Translations under genes and position numbers: made by a program
Assembly: GCA_001466705.2 (NCBI GenBank)
Contig: LATX02000218.1
Coordinates: forward strand, 186,001 to 250,000
Direction: 5' to 3'
DNA: 64,000 bases
DNA from: Moniliophthora roreri
Lineage: Eukaryota > Basidiomycota > Agaricomycetes > Agaricales > Marasmiaceae
Part shown: one piece after another, positions 32,836 to 44,459 of the stretch
Layout of the letters: every line of letters begins with the position of its first letter
Numbering within the stretch: the first letter of the stretch is position 1
The notes under the pieces: generated by a model
Databases searched by the model: none
What the model was told of the DNA's origin: nothing
What the model saw: the letters and a program-made list of their open reading frames with translations, nothing else

Positions 32836-34896
32836 TCATGAATCTGGGGGTCTTGCTCCTAGTTGGTTCATCTCTACAGCATCGGGGTTATCTTGACCTG
32901 GAACAGCATTCCCATTGAGACCATGATGCACAATTTCAATAGAAGGTCGTGCTGACGCCTTGGGATGAGGAGGAATGGAAGCGAGGCCATCAATACTCGT
33001 TGTTGCCGCTATCCATCCTTCTATTAATACGTCCCGTGGATTACCCTCCGCCTCCCACTCTGGTGGCGGGTCCCGAGCCCAATCCGGGTACTCGTGCAAT
33101 CGATGTTTGATGATTTCGTCGTTGATGAAACGAATAAATTCCTGGCCTGAAGGGCTCGTCAGAAGACACGATCGGTGACCATTGTCGTCGTCTTGCCCGA
33201 GGTGTCTTGTAAGAGCAGCGAGAAAAGCTAACCGCTCGTCTCCTTCCTCTTCAGGACCTGGATACGCGCTCCAGGAATCTTTGCAGATCTGTATCAGGGA
33301 GAGACTCTCCTGTTGAATCTCAGGATTCGGATGAGTCCAGAGTTTACCGACGATGGAAAATGGAACAAAGAAACGGAGGTTAATGGCCTTCGGGAGTCCT
33401 GTGGCTTGGAATTGGGATATCGAATCACTGAGATCACGAACAGTGGAAACGCTGATGTTATCCAGGAGAGAGAACCAATACTGGTGGAAAAATAGCACCT
33501 GAATCCCTTCCTTCGAGTGAAGGATCGGATCAGGTATACTCGGAGCACGCGAGAAGGTCGTATACCAGCCCAATCCCTGTCGTCTGGTTTCCTGGAACTT
33601 TGTCATGTCCCCGAGTTCATCCTGCACGTCCGATGGAGTGAAATCCTCCCACATCGCGAGTGTCCAGTAATTGAGAACGCTGGTCATGATGATATATGGG
33701 CGTAACGATAGAGACGTGAAGATCTGTTGGAAGTGGGGAATCATTGATGGTCTATGCTGTAACATTCGGGCCGCCCAATCGAGAGCTCGCAGCTCGTACA
33801 CCTTCAGATTAAGTGGAGGTGGCATGTTATATGACTTTAACACTCGCATGTCATTGAATGACCAATCGCGTGCCGGCGTTACAGCCATCCACCAGTTGAA
33901 ACTTCGCTTCACGAGAGTTGACCCAATGAGCAGAAGCTGGCGTAGTACCGTACAAAAGAAGTGATACACCGCCCATGCCTGGGGAGATTTGTAGGGACAG
34001 ACAAAGCGAAATATTGGAAATTCGGCATCTGTATGGCAAATGTCGGCGTAAATGTTGGTAACGAGAGGTAGGAGAGCAGTGATGATGTATAACCCGCCAC
34101 CAATTCCGCTTGCAACCAAGCAGATAACGAATAATGCAAGATTGAGGTTCCACGCAAAGTCGAGAAGACCGGCAAAAAAGAGAAGTAACGCGACCTGGAG
34201 GAGAATGGGTGTTAACGCGATAAATTGGGGTACACGCCATTTCTCGAGACTATCACGACGTAACTGACGGAGGGCTAGCGATTCAGCCGTCGTTCGTGTG
34301 TGTGCCACTGTCTCCCACATGTGTTCTCGCAACCACTGTTTACACAAAAGTGCTAGTAGTGCAGACATGAGGGCCAGGATGAGGCTGAGAAACCAAAAGC
34401 AGTTGATCAGGACCAACGATGGGCCAGGATGGAAAGCATCGAGATCTGGTCGAGTGATGTTCATGTTTGGGTCGCGTAATTGCTGGGAAATCTGGGCGAG
34501 AAGGGCGACGGTTGTGTCTTGAGGATCTTCCGACAACCGTTTGTACGATTCGATTGTGAAACCCGTTACAACTGCAGAGAACAAACCGCCCTAATCAACG
34601 TGTAAGGTACTTTAGAGAGTGTAAACCCCAAGGACGAAAACCATGACTTACAAAAACCAACAATGTATCAATGTCTTCTTTCCACTTCTTCACCATATCT
34701 TCGTCATACTGATTGACCTCTTTCCACAGAACTTCCCATGACTGTTGGACCGTATATTGCATTTCTGCAGTGCGCACAGCCTATGAGCGGCGATGTGGAG
34801 GGGGGAAAAATCACCTACTGGGGTGCAAAGAGTCGGTGTTTTTGCGCACCGCGTTCGTTCAGAATCAGGACCCAATAAAGCTATAGCAAAATACAT
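32836..34896 (-). CDS. DUF6535 membrane protein, copy 3
   Basis: Minus-strand exons 34896-34819, 34780-34652 and 34590-32836 give 653 residues. The middle exon is again exactly 129 nt (QQSWEVLWKEVNQYDEDMVK). The last starts GGLFSAVVTGFTIESY and has the hallmark LINCFWFLSLILALMSALLA and the later helices ending ITALLPLVTNIY. The first intron is only 38 nt (donor GTAGGT, acceptor CATAG), shorter than in copies 1 and 2. Exon 1 (MYFAIALLGPDSERTR) is therefore the least certain part; a different upstream start is possible. It points opposite to copies 1 and 2. HNxYTPS copies B and C flank it. Confidence 0.87.
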
Positions 34897-35279
34897 TTTG
34901 GATGCGCTCGGGGCAAAAACGTATTACGTACGCAAGGCTGTAGATTCGCTGGAGCATATTCGCAACAGTTTTTTTGGCGATTTCGGGAAGACCGTGACAT
35001 GCTACTTTACCTTTGTAACCGCTTCTACTGTACACCTCAGCGTATAAACAGTTCACTTGTTTTCATCCTAATCATGGAAGCCTTTCAAACAATGGCCTGT
35101 TTCCTGAGGTGCTTGGGAGCAGGTTTTCTGCACAGTGTGGTACATGAGTACCTTAGTTGTGACGAGTGACATTACATGGGAACCCTTCGGGCGACTCGGA
35201 AACGCGCTGCGAACGTGTCCTTGAAATTCCGTTCCGGACTTCCGTTACTTCCATCATGGTATCTTCCAAATTGACAACG
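34897..35279. other. Intergenic; no gene seen
   Basis: Shared upstream region of two divergent units, DUF6535 copy 3 and HNxYTPS copy C. Confidence 0.5.
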
Positions 35280-36760
35280 CTGCCTTCGGACGAAAGACAC
35301 TGCTCGTTTTACAAAATTTGCTGTGGCGTTCAACACCTTTCATTGCAAACTCGTACCGGGGCACAAAATCATCCTTGGGATGCGGTAGAGGATGTCCGAA
35401 TCGATTGGCGCTCGAGCTAAAGCTTTATAAACCGCCTATCGACCGCCTATGTGCAAGAACAGTCTCACTGCACCCTCATAGTAACGCTCCCGGTTCCTGG
35501 AGCCGTAAAATTGGACTTCACCCTCCGCCTATAACCAACAGCTCCTATTACCTTTCCACGGGTGTAGCACTACCTATCATCTCACTGCCTCCTTTATTTC
35601 TCAATCACCATGCGCCTTGCAATCTCCGTTCGCTTCATATCTCTCTAGGTTTGTTTTACTACTAATGGACACTCTTAGCAAAAACACAAAAGAAGCAGAA
35701 ACATGTCATATCACTCATAACACAGATGCATACTAGTTGTGAGCATCCTCCGCTTTTGCCATCGTTCTATTGCCCACATTGCCTCGAGCGCACATACCCT
35801 CAACATACTCATCCTCTCAAAACCCAACAACTCCCGGTGAAAGTACACCGAGGTCATCTACATCCACAACAGTCTCGTCCTCTTACATGGCCCATACATC
35901 TTCAACAAACCTCTCATCCTCCCGAAATCCCACCACTCCCAGTAACAACACACCAAGCACATCCACATCCATGATAGCCTTGACCTCTCCAGAGCAGGAT
36001 GGAGCCAACGCATCGGATAGCCAGAACAACTCAAACGAGTCTTCCCATGAACCCGAACCAAGTTGTTTGCATTGGAAATCCAACAACCCATTCCTTCCAA
36101 TCGCCACCAATGCTGTACCATCCTCACACCTATAACACATCCCCTCGTGATGGAAGGAACTACCGCTCTTAGAGTCAACATCTCCCATCGTACTATACCC
36201 TTGTTTCATGTATTTCTTCCCTTATAGTTGCTCACCATCCCAGCAAATTCTTCTCAGGGACTCGCCTAGTCGTCAAAGGAAGCAGACACAGCTCCGCTAT
36301 CGGTCCGTCCAGTGACTACCGACAAAGTCAGTACCTCTTCTCGGGCCAATGGTCCGCAAAGAAGCTGCCTGGGGGAATGTTTTACACACGACAAACTCTG
36401 GTGAACCAAGGCTTCGTCTCAAGGTCCGCACAAACTCTACCGTCGATGCATTTGTCTCTCTCTCCACAACGTGGAGAAGCCGTGCAAGGCCAAGGGCAGA
36501 CGGCGGCCAACTATTACGATACATAACATCTGTGAGTATTCATCCATTTACGGAGTTCTAATGCTCACTTCTGGGCTTCCAGTCTATACACCTTCAGCCA
36601 AAAATCTCTCTCAAGGCCCAACGAGCAGCTCAAGCTCGTTGATACCCATAACGCTGATCTCGACCTTTCCCGAGCAGAATGAAGCCAACGCGAGAAGCCT
36701 GAACCGCGCATTCAATCCGTATTCATACTGCCAGTGTCACTGCCATGCATGACGCAGCCA
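35280..36760 (+). pseudogene. HNxYTPS family copy C (long form, inverted relative to A)
   Basis: Promoter CTCGAGCTAAAGC then TTTATAAA near 35410-35430, conserved leader with CTCCCGGTTCCTGGAGCCG, and a possible start MRLAISVRFISL near 35610. An exon ends near 35738 (GATGCATACTAGTT then GTGAGC), and the Ser/Thr/Pro exon lies in 35800-36135. That exon has the internal duplication TPSTSTS, then LTSPEQDGANASDSQNNSNE, LHWKSNNPFLPI and a stop. From about 36230 it continues with sequence shared with copy A. A second TIHNI donor at 36530 and acceptor at 36581 opens a YTPSAKNLSQGPTSS exon to about 36752. It looks like two family units in tandem, and frames between them are broken. Confidence 0.45.
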
Positions 36761-38172
36761 CCTGGCTTATTTCAGACGTTGGAAATCCGGGTGTTAGGTC
36801 GAGGAGAAGTTGTTTTGGAGGTTTCTTTCTGCTTTCCCTCCTTGTTTCTCCTCTCCTCTTCTTTTCTACCTATCACAATTATATATGTTCATCAAAGTTT
36901 TCTCTTTCTCCTCGTCTCTTCATCCAATAGTGTCTCATATCGTGGCTGTATATTTAAAAAAATTCCCGCTCTTGGATTGAAGTTTGCGTTTGAACTTTTA
37001 CATGTGCGACCTGCTATTCCCACGTATGAACTTGACGTTCGAACTCGGCTGCTTCCATAATGCATATTGCCTAGGTGTTAGTACGGATAGGAAGACAGAC
37101 AGAAACAAATGCACCCAACGCCCGACGTGGGATGCAAGCAGTAACCGTGACACCATGGTTCGTCTCCGATGGTTCCTTGGTAGTGTCGACGATCCCGTGT
37201 TACGCAGAATATCGAGGGATCGGGCGATGCAAAGCTTCCAGGTTATCGGTTTGTAGCGTCTAGAGACCCGAGAGATGCGTGTTCTGGATGAAAACAGGCA
37301 CCGGCTACATCAGGGAAAGAGTTGGCTCTGGCAGAATGATGATAATGAGACTGATGAACGCACCTAGGGGCTACAGTACACGTCCTAGCCATAATCCATC
37401 TCAGAAGTCGACGCCTTCACTCCCAGGATGCGATGATGTAGGCCTCCAAGGTTGGATGTGTTGGCGTGTGCTAGAGGCCCTTTTGCCCGATTCCTCAGGA
37501 TTCGTTACCGAGATTTGTGTTTTTCTTTTGGGTGGTAACCCGTAAAGCCGCCATAGACTATAGTCTTGCGAAAGAGCTTCGTCTTGTCCTCGTGTTAGAA
37601 ACATTCGTTGAGCCGAAGTTCTTTCATTTTCAAATCGAGGGGTGTGAACGGTAGCGTTGAGAGCGAGTAGAATTGGGGAGAATAGGGTTTCAGTTTGCAT
37701 GGATACTGGATTCAAAAAGGAATTAACCCGCGAACGATGTACGTGAAACCAATGAATGCACCATTCAGCCTAACCAGCATGTCTGCCAGTTCCCTCGATA
37801 TCTCCGATTCTTGCCGTTATGAAATGTTGGGTTGCCAGGGTTTGGGCAAACTAGGCTTGCATTTTAGAGCGGTGTGTCGAGAGAACCTCGCCTCTGTATC
37901 AGACAAGTCGTTAGCTTGGGAACAATAAACCAAGATAAAGACAATGAACCGTACATACCAGCACGATACAAGCAGCTTGATTTTCAATTTCCCGGGACGA
38001 AACCCTTGATGGCTGGTGTCGAGAACGTTGGAGAGATCCGTATCATTGACCGCTTATGTACGTCGACTCGGGCACTGCTTTCACATGCGTCGTTCTGAGT
38101 ATCTGAACAGTCACATCAGACGAATGATTTATATACCTTGTGTTCGATGAATACTCGGTTTTTCTCCCCATC
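36761..38172. other. No supported gene; promoter of the kinase gene at the right end
   Basis: Plus- and minus-strand ORFs up to 108 codons exist, with no motifs or consistent splice structure. ATTTATATACC at about 38127-38137 is a plausible TATA box for the kinase-WD40 gene. Confidence 0.4.
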
Positions 38173-41100
38173 ATGGACCACGAAAATGAGCTGAGGCATC
38201 TCCAGCTGATATTTCACAACGAAGAGGCTTATCAAGAGCTGTTAAATCAGAAGGGAGCACTGGCACAGTCCTTGCTGGATTTACTACAGTTGGTACGCGC
38301 TATGCAATACCGAACGGGCGATTAACGTTTTACGATCTGAACCAGTTAATCGATTCCCCTAGGATTTCCGCCCGCTTGAGGAGCTCGATCTGCACAACAA
38401 TGATACGGCTTTCAAAGGCATCTGACCTTCATCCAAGTTGTTTAACGATCAAAAGCCTAAACACAATCGGAAATCATCCTGTTGCTGCTGGAGGATTTGG
38501 AGATATCTGGAAAGGGATTCTTGGAGGTGAATCTGGCCAACTTGTTTGCTTGAAAGTGGTCAAAATGTATCTCATGTCTGATATGAAGCGTTTGATGAAG
38601 GTACGTACCTCTCTTTTTGGAGGTTGTCGCCCAAAATAGTTTACCTATCTATCCGGCAGGAGTACCTACGAGAAGCTATCGTCTGGAGACAGCTGAGACA
38701 TCCGAATATCCTTCCTTGTCTAGGGCTCTACTATCTCGATTGTAGTCAAGAACGCATTTGCCTGGTATCCCCCTGGATGGAGAATGGGAACCTTGTCCAA
38801 TTTCTGCGAGATCGTCCCCGGGATTCTGTCAATCACCTCCAGCTCGTGAGTATGTTGCAAAGCTCGAGTCGTTTCACCAGCGAAGAGCTGAAAGCACATC
38901 TAGATGCACGATATAGCAAGCGGATTATCTCACCTCCACGGCTTGAAGGTCATTCATGGCGACCTTAAAGGTGTATGTCGTTTCGAGCCTCGTCCTTAAC
39001 CATATTGAAGACTGATATAAGCCGAGCAGCTCAACATTCTAGTGACGCAATCTCATCGAGCTTGCATCGCAGACTTTGGACTGTCCCACGTTGCAGATTC
39101 CGAACTTTACAAATTTACATCAAGTACAACGCGTGTAGGAGGAACAGCTCGATGGTCTGCCCCTGAAGTTCATATGGGAAGCCGAGCAACTAAAGAGAGT
39201 GATATCTACTCGTATGGCTGTGTGTGTTATGAGGTAAATGACCTTGTTACGGATCCTTGTCAACAGTATCTAACGCAAATTCAGATTATCAGTCGTAGTC
39301 TTCCTTTTCATGATCTACCCAACGACGCAGCAGTGGTGCTTGCTGTATTGCAAAGGCGGCGTCCTTCAAAACCTCAAAATGCAGCAGAGATGCTACCGGA
39401 TGAACTATGGTCTCTAATGAATCAGTGTTGGGAGACTAGACCGGAGTCGCGACCAGGAGCGGAGGACATACTTCGGAGCTTGATCAACTTGATTCCAGCA
39501 GGATTCAGCATTACGCCCGCGGAAGACTGGGACCACCGAGTGTTTACAGAGCTGCAGAATAGCATAGATCGACAGTACCGCCTTCCTCAAGAGGTGACAG
39601 ACTTCTTGTCATCAGTATTAATAAGGCCGGTGGCTCGGGGACGAGCCTCTGGTAAGCTGTTGTCATCCTTTAGTCAGTAGCGACGACAACGACCTGACCA
39701 CTGCCATTTCATAGGACTCAAGAATAAACAAGCTCGTCAGGAGCAGAATGGTCGAGAAGCGGCAGAGCGGCCGCTGTGGAAAAGTGGTCTTTCAGACCCA
39801 GGGTTCCTGAAACCTCCAGAGCAACTGCAAGAGGCTACAGTGAAGAGAAAAGCATCTCCCACCCCATCAGATGACCTTTCTGGCAAAAAACGTGCTCGTA
39901 CGGAGTTAGATCCAATAGGTTTTGCTGTTGTGGACAGTACGTACCTGGTAATATACACGTCCCAAAAATAACTTTTGATTGCTGGGTTCAGCAGAAACAA
40001 GGGATCTATCGCCGCCGCCATCGCGACACCAAACAATTAGGGATCTCCTGCCGCATATGGAGAAGATTCAACTAAAGCGAGGGTCAGAAGACAACGCCAA
40101 ACCGCGAGATGCTATCCGAATGCTTGGTGGCCACGAGGCCGAAGTACTACTTATCGTTGTTCCATTTGAGGTGTGAAACTCAAAATATCCCGATAGGTTT
40201 TTGTTTGTGCGTGGAATCCTGTGAAGCGCAATTTGCTGGCAGTAGGGTGCGTTGAATGTTTGAAACCTCGTTGTATGATCGATATTTACTCGAAAATCGT
40301 AGAGCGAAAAACGGCGTCGTGCAGATATGGGACCTTTCGAATCCTCCAAACTCAATATCCGCCGCAACGCTACTACCCGATCCGATTACCTTCAACAGAC
40401 CCGACGGCGCAGAGGTCACCTGTTTGGATTGGAATCCTCAGGGAACATTACTTTGCATTGCATCCTATTACGATACCAAAGTCTGTGTATGCGATATCAC
40501 GGGGAAGATTGTTTTCCAAACTGATCAACACAAGGTACATATATCCCCGCGGATTCGCGCATACTCTACCTATATTAACCACGTATTCTTAGAGCCCCAT
40601 ATTCACCGCACGATTCTCTCCAACCGGTCGTTGGATAGCCACTGCAAGTCTTGATAATACATCACTTCTGATCGATATCGAAGCAAGACGGGTACACCGG
40701 CACTTCGAATTCCACAAAGGTCCGGTCTGTGGTATACATATTATCCTCGTATCTATCTAATTTATGCATTTTCGGTATCGTAATGCAGACTGCTGTTTAG
40801 ATATTGGTTGGATAAACGACAACGTCTTTGCCAGTTGCGGTGCAGATCACTATATCTATGTCTATGGTATACACAAGGCATCACCGCTAAAGACATTTGG
40901 GTCAGTTATTCATCTTACCTTTTGGTATGGATATCGTACTCAGTCGTTCTTCAGCGACCATACAGGCGAAATCAACCATATCAAGGTCAATTCATCTGGT
41001 ACGCGACTCGCTTCATGCTCCAGTGATATGACTACTCGAATATGGAATGTTGCTGGAGTAACAAGTACCCTGGATCCCATTCCTAGCCTGGGCGGATACT

Positions 41101-41629
41101 CGCCTGTGGTGTTGAGGGGTCATACTCATTCCGTCAATGTCGTTGAGTGGTTTTCACCTCCAGATCAAACAACTGAATATCTAGCCACGTATGTTCCTCA
41201 TGTTATCCTTGATGCCGACACCTGAGGTCTTTGTCTAGTGGTGGATTCGATGGAGACGTACGGATATGGAACAGTGTGACTGGACAATGTCTACATAGAT
41301 TCTCCGAGCATGAGCGACCGGTATATGCTGTGGCCGTCGCTCCGAACTGCTGTTGGATGGCTACTGGCGGGAGTGATGGCTGGCTGCACATATACAATCT
41401 CAAGGTTGGTTGTGACGTTGTCATCGGCTGTGGATCGGTGCTGACTAGTAACCAGAACAACTGGAATATTTGGTCCTGGAATGCCGGGACTGAAAAACCG
41501 GGAGTACTCGAGGTTGAATGGCAGGTGGCGGAGGATGGGGAGGTCTATCGCATTGCGGCGGCATTAGAAAGTTCGTCTGTTGCGGTGATGGATGTACGAC
41601 AGATACCTGCGATTTGGGATACTAGATGA
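38173..41629 (+). CDS. TKL-type kinase fused to TBL1/SIF2-like WD40 domain
   Basis: Fifteen exons: 38173-38288, 38363-38600, 38660-38845, 38904-38972, 39030-39233, 39285-39651, 39715-39936, 39992-40143, 40197-40246, 40303-40534, 40593-40731, 40789-40900, 40955-41188, 41227-41404, 41456-41629. All are in phase, giving about 890 residues. Kinase: glycine loop AAGGFGDIWKG (about 80-90), Lys103 in VCLKVV, HGDLKG (Asp200), DFG (Asp218) and WSAPE, all intact. A linker with a basic nuclear-signal-like KKRARTE follows. From about 519 come WD repeats: FVCAWNP, VVQIWDL, VRIWNS and the ending IWSWNAGTEKPGVLEVEWQ, typical of TBL1/SIF2 corepressor proteins. The LisH domain normally at the start of those proteins is absent. 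The intron at 41189-41226 is only 38 nt. A pair of separate genes is the alternative. Confidence 0.78.
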
Positions 41630-41959
41630 TGCATTCGCTGAATACCTTACTGACACTTGTATCGTTATTTGTACTAATGAACCTAGGGACTCATCCTTTC
41701 TAGTGACTAAAGTTTCTACGGCCGACCCCTGAAGGCACTCCGGAAGCCATATCCTACCTCTCCAGACCAATATTTGCGATCTTCTCGCTCCCCGAGTCCC
41801 CTAGGAATTGGATGACTGGTTACGGATTGAGGAATCGTTCTGAACGTTTGAAGGTCAACCGGTTTTCAGAGTAAGATTTCATGTTTTCATGTTTCAATAA
41901 ATGGATTATTGGAAAGCCAACGAATACTTGTCTACACATCTTTGTGTGATCTAAGTATT
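41630..41959. other. 3' flank of the kinase-WD40 gene; nothing recognised
   Basis: Short ORFs only. Confidence 0.5.
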
Positions 41960-42480
41960 TGGTCAGCAGATTGAAATAGAACGCTGGACTGTTGACGTAC
42001 CGTCGTCGTCAGTTTGAACGTTTTCGTCTCTCCCTCCCCAAAAAGCGTGTCTTTCCAGGGTAGGTAACTTTTCGGTGGTAGTACCCTATCACAACGTAGT
42101 TTACGGATGTCTAGGTCGGCCAAAAAAGGAGTTCTAGTAGCGTTCGTAGCGTGGTAGCAGCAGGAGGTGACGTGGACACAATGGATGATAGCGTTTGACG
42201 GTGTTTAACAAAGAGCTGCTTCCGGCTTCTTCCTTGAAGTTGAACCTCGAAAATAACGCGTGCAATCTTTTCTTGGATTGGGCAGGCCCAGAGGAACGAA
42301 GGGTTAGGTAGACCGCCCCCCTCGCTGATCGACTTATGGTACAGTATGAGCTGAATATTGAACGCTGAGTCTTGAGCTGCAGGCATGGATGAAAAAATAC
42401 GAATACTCACATCTGTCATGCTGACTTCCCTGACATTCAATTCACCCAGTAAAGTTCTTCTTCCAATCACTGGTTGCTGA
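41960..42480 (-). pseudogene. Family 2 fragment, copy c
   Basis: On the minus strand HATNATRTPFLADLDIRKLR and the following LFGEGETK align in order with HATNVTGTSSAGDIWKSHYD and LLEKERQE of copy b. Upstream, the DNA around the cysteine pair (SCC) and a shared TCTTGGATTG..CAGGCCCAGA block also match. The rest of the gene is missing, so this is a 3' fragment. Confidence 0.45.
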
Positions 42481-43076
42481 ATGTCACTCCGAGTCTGAGC
42501 CCGTTCCCACTCCGGAGAAGCTATGAACGCTCGGCCGCCGATTATAATTGGAGAAAATCTTGAGATTCAGCCTGTTTGGAATGAGTGTCTGATCACAAGC
42601 CATCGAGTGCTGTACGAAGTGATTTGGAGGAAGTCGATCTTCGAGTCAAACCTCTCGGTACTATTTTGAATTTCTCACGGACTGGAACTCTCGCAAGTTC
42701 ACGATAAAGATGCACGAGGCACACCAGATTTGATCTCAGAATCGGCACAAACTTCGGAACGAACGAGTCATAAGTAAGTGACTCACCCCCGCATCTCTCA
42801 GAGCGATCAAGAACCGCTAGCTATCTCTGGCGAAGTCTCGTTCCCTTGCCCCTAGACACGAGCGTACGGAGCACCCACTATGTCGGCCCGAATACTCCTG
42901 CAAGCCAAGAAGAGGGAGATGGCTGATCCACTTGTTCAAAGCTCATGTGCATTCAACAAAAAGAAGAGGTCACGTCATATGCCTGTACGCGCTACATACT
43001 TACAATGATAATACTTGTAAGCAACACTACTTAGTCCACAGGAAAGTTATTTAAATCTTCTATCAACCTCCGGGCC
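42481..43076. other. No gene seen
   Basis: A minus-strand segment near 42700 reads LVCLVHLYRELARVPVREKF, protein-like but isolated. Confidence 0.4.
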
Positions 43077-43502
43077 TCAAACTCCTATCAAAGGAGAACC
43101 GACTTGTTCGAGGCGACGATGTTCGAAACGTTGTTCGAACACATCATGGTGAAGTGGAGACGGTGCAGAGCTGACTACGAGTGCTCTGAATGGATTGTGT
43201 GAACCCCAATGTGAATGAGGTTCTGGCTCTTTCATAGAGTCTTTCGCGCTGTCATCCGATGCTTTAGCATCGTGCAGCACCGGAGAAATCGAGACTGTTG
43301 TGGATATGGATGTGGGCAAGTTTTGTGTGTTTTCGAAACTGGTAATAGTTCCGTTTCGAGGCAATGATAAGTCGGTTGAAGGAGTATAGACTAAGCACGC
43401 AGGAGTCAGGACGTCAGCCCATAAATGTTGAGGACGAAGGTACCCACAACTATGATGCATAGTTTTTGCTATAAAACGTCTCCACTTCGAGTCTGAGGAC
43501 AC
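43077..43502 (-). CDS. HNxYTPS family copy E, intact 122-residue model
   Basis: Exon 1 43502-43448 encodes MSSDSKWRRFIAKTMHHS. A 57 nt intron (phase 1) precedes exon 2, 43390-43077, starting FYTPSTDLSLPRNG. It then gives SISPVLHDAKASDDS, EPEPHSHWGSHNPFRAL and a longer C-terminus (DVFEQRFEHRRLEQVG). The intron happens to have a length divisible by three without a stop, so a retained form would also be readable. A TATA-like sequence lies near 43727 (minus sense), with the conserved leader between. The start codon is the first in frame; an upstream exon is possible. Unknown function; no signal peptide is clear. Confidence 0.5.
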   Translation of the reverse strand: MSSDSKWRRFIAKTMHHSCGYLRPQHLWADVLTPACLVYTPSTDLSLPRNGTITSFENTQNLPTSISTTVSISPVLHDAKASDDSAKDSMKEPEPHSHWGSHNPFRALVVSSAPSPLHHDVFEQRFEHRRLEQVGSPLIGV

Positions 43503-44177
43503 ATCTTGCGCCTTCCCTATCCACGAGTGTCATTGAATTAGATGAGTATGTATAACGAAGCGGGACGTACTGAGGTTTATGTTAGAACAACAGCCGCGAT
43601 AAGGAGAATAACTGTTGTATAAAGGGCTGTTAGTTATAGAGAGATGCTAATGTCCCGGTCCCTAAGAGTCAGGCAACCGGGGGGTGTTATTCAGATCATG
43701 GCGATACCGACGTTGCAGAAAGAGTTTTATATCAGGATTGCCAAACTGCGGCCCATATTCCACATTTCTACTGCATGCCTCGTTTCTACCGCATGCCTGA
43801 CATCGCATCACATAAGGGTTAAGGGTTCCAATTCACAGCACCGTTCCTTTTTTTGTGTTGAAACACAAGGCCTGTACTGTATTAAAGTAGTTACATTAGT
43901 TATTGTCCCTTGTGTCTGTGATCAACTTCGAGAATCATTCTGTTGTAGCTCTCGGAGCTTGCACTCAAGTCATAAGAGTGCTCTGTCATCCAGTAGCAAT
44001 ATTGTAGCATTGGAGATTCACGAGCTCTATTGAGTAGAACTCAAGTTCTACACATGTATCTCTCCACCTGCTGACTGACAACTCAATTGTGTCTCACTAA
44101 GACACATTATTCTTAGATACTTTGTCTCACGAGTATTCAGTAGCTTACATCCATGGCTTACTCTCTTTCACTCCTTA
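43503..44177. other. HNxYTPS leader/promoter of copy E, then AT-rich DNA
   Basis: 43600-43870 is the upstream region of copy E (shared promoter blocks). From 43870 the base composition becomes AT-richer and no coding signal is seen. Confidence 0.5.
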
Positions 44178-44459
44178 TCTATGGAACTTACATTCCAGAG
44201 TAGTATAAAAGCATGCCTGTACACTACTACATTCCTTAGAACAATTCACATTGTCTCTTCTGCATATTGCACTCTACAACCCACAAAGTTCACAGCAAGT
44301 TCTTGTGTAAATGTCTCAACTCTCATTTACACAAGAACTTGCTGTGAACTTTGTGGGTTGTAGAGTGCAATATGCAGAAGAGACAATGTGAATTGTTCTA
44401 AGGAATGTAGTAGTGTACAGGCATGCTTTTATACTACTCTGGAGTGTAAGTTCCATAGA
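44178..44459. repeat. Near-perfect inverted repeat, 136 bp arms, 10 bp loop
   Basis: Bases 44178-44313 are the reverse complement of 44324-44459 with one mismatch seen (near the outer end) and a 10-base loop (44314-44323). Each arm contains AGTAGTATAAAAGCATGCC, so the two arms carry opposing TATA-like sequences. Such a structure would form a long hairpin as DNA or RNA. It may be two head-to-head ends of a transposon or LTR remnant, a foldback element, a small-RNA precursor, or an assembly artefact. Confidence 0.9.
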
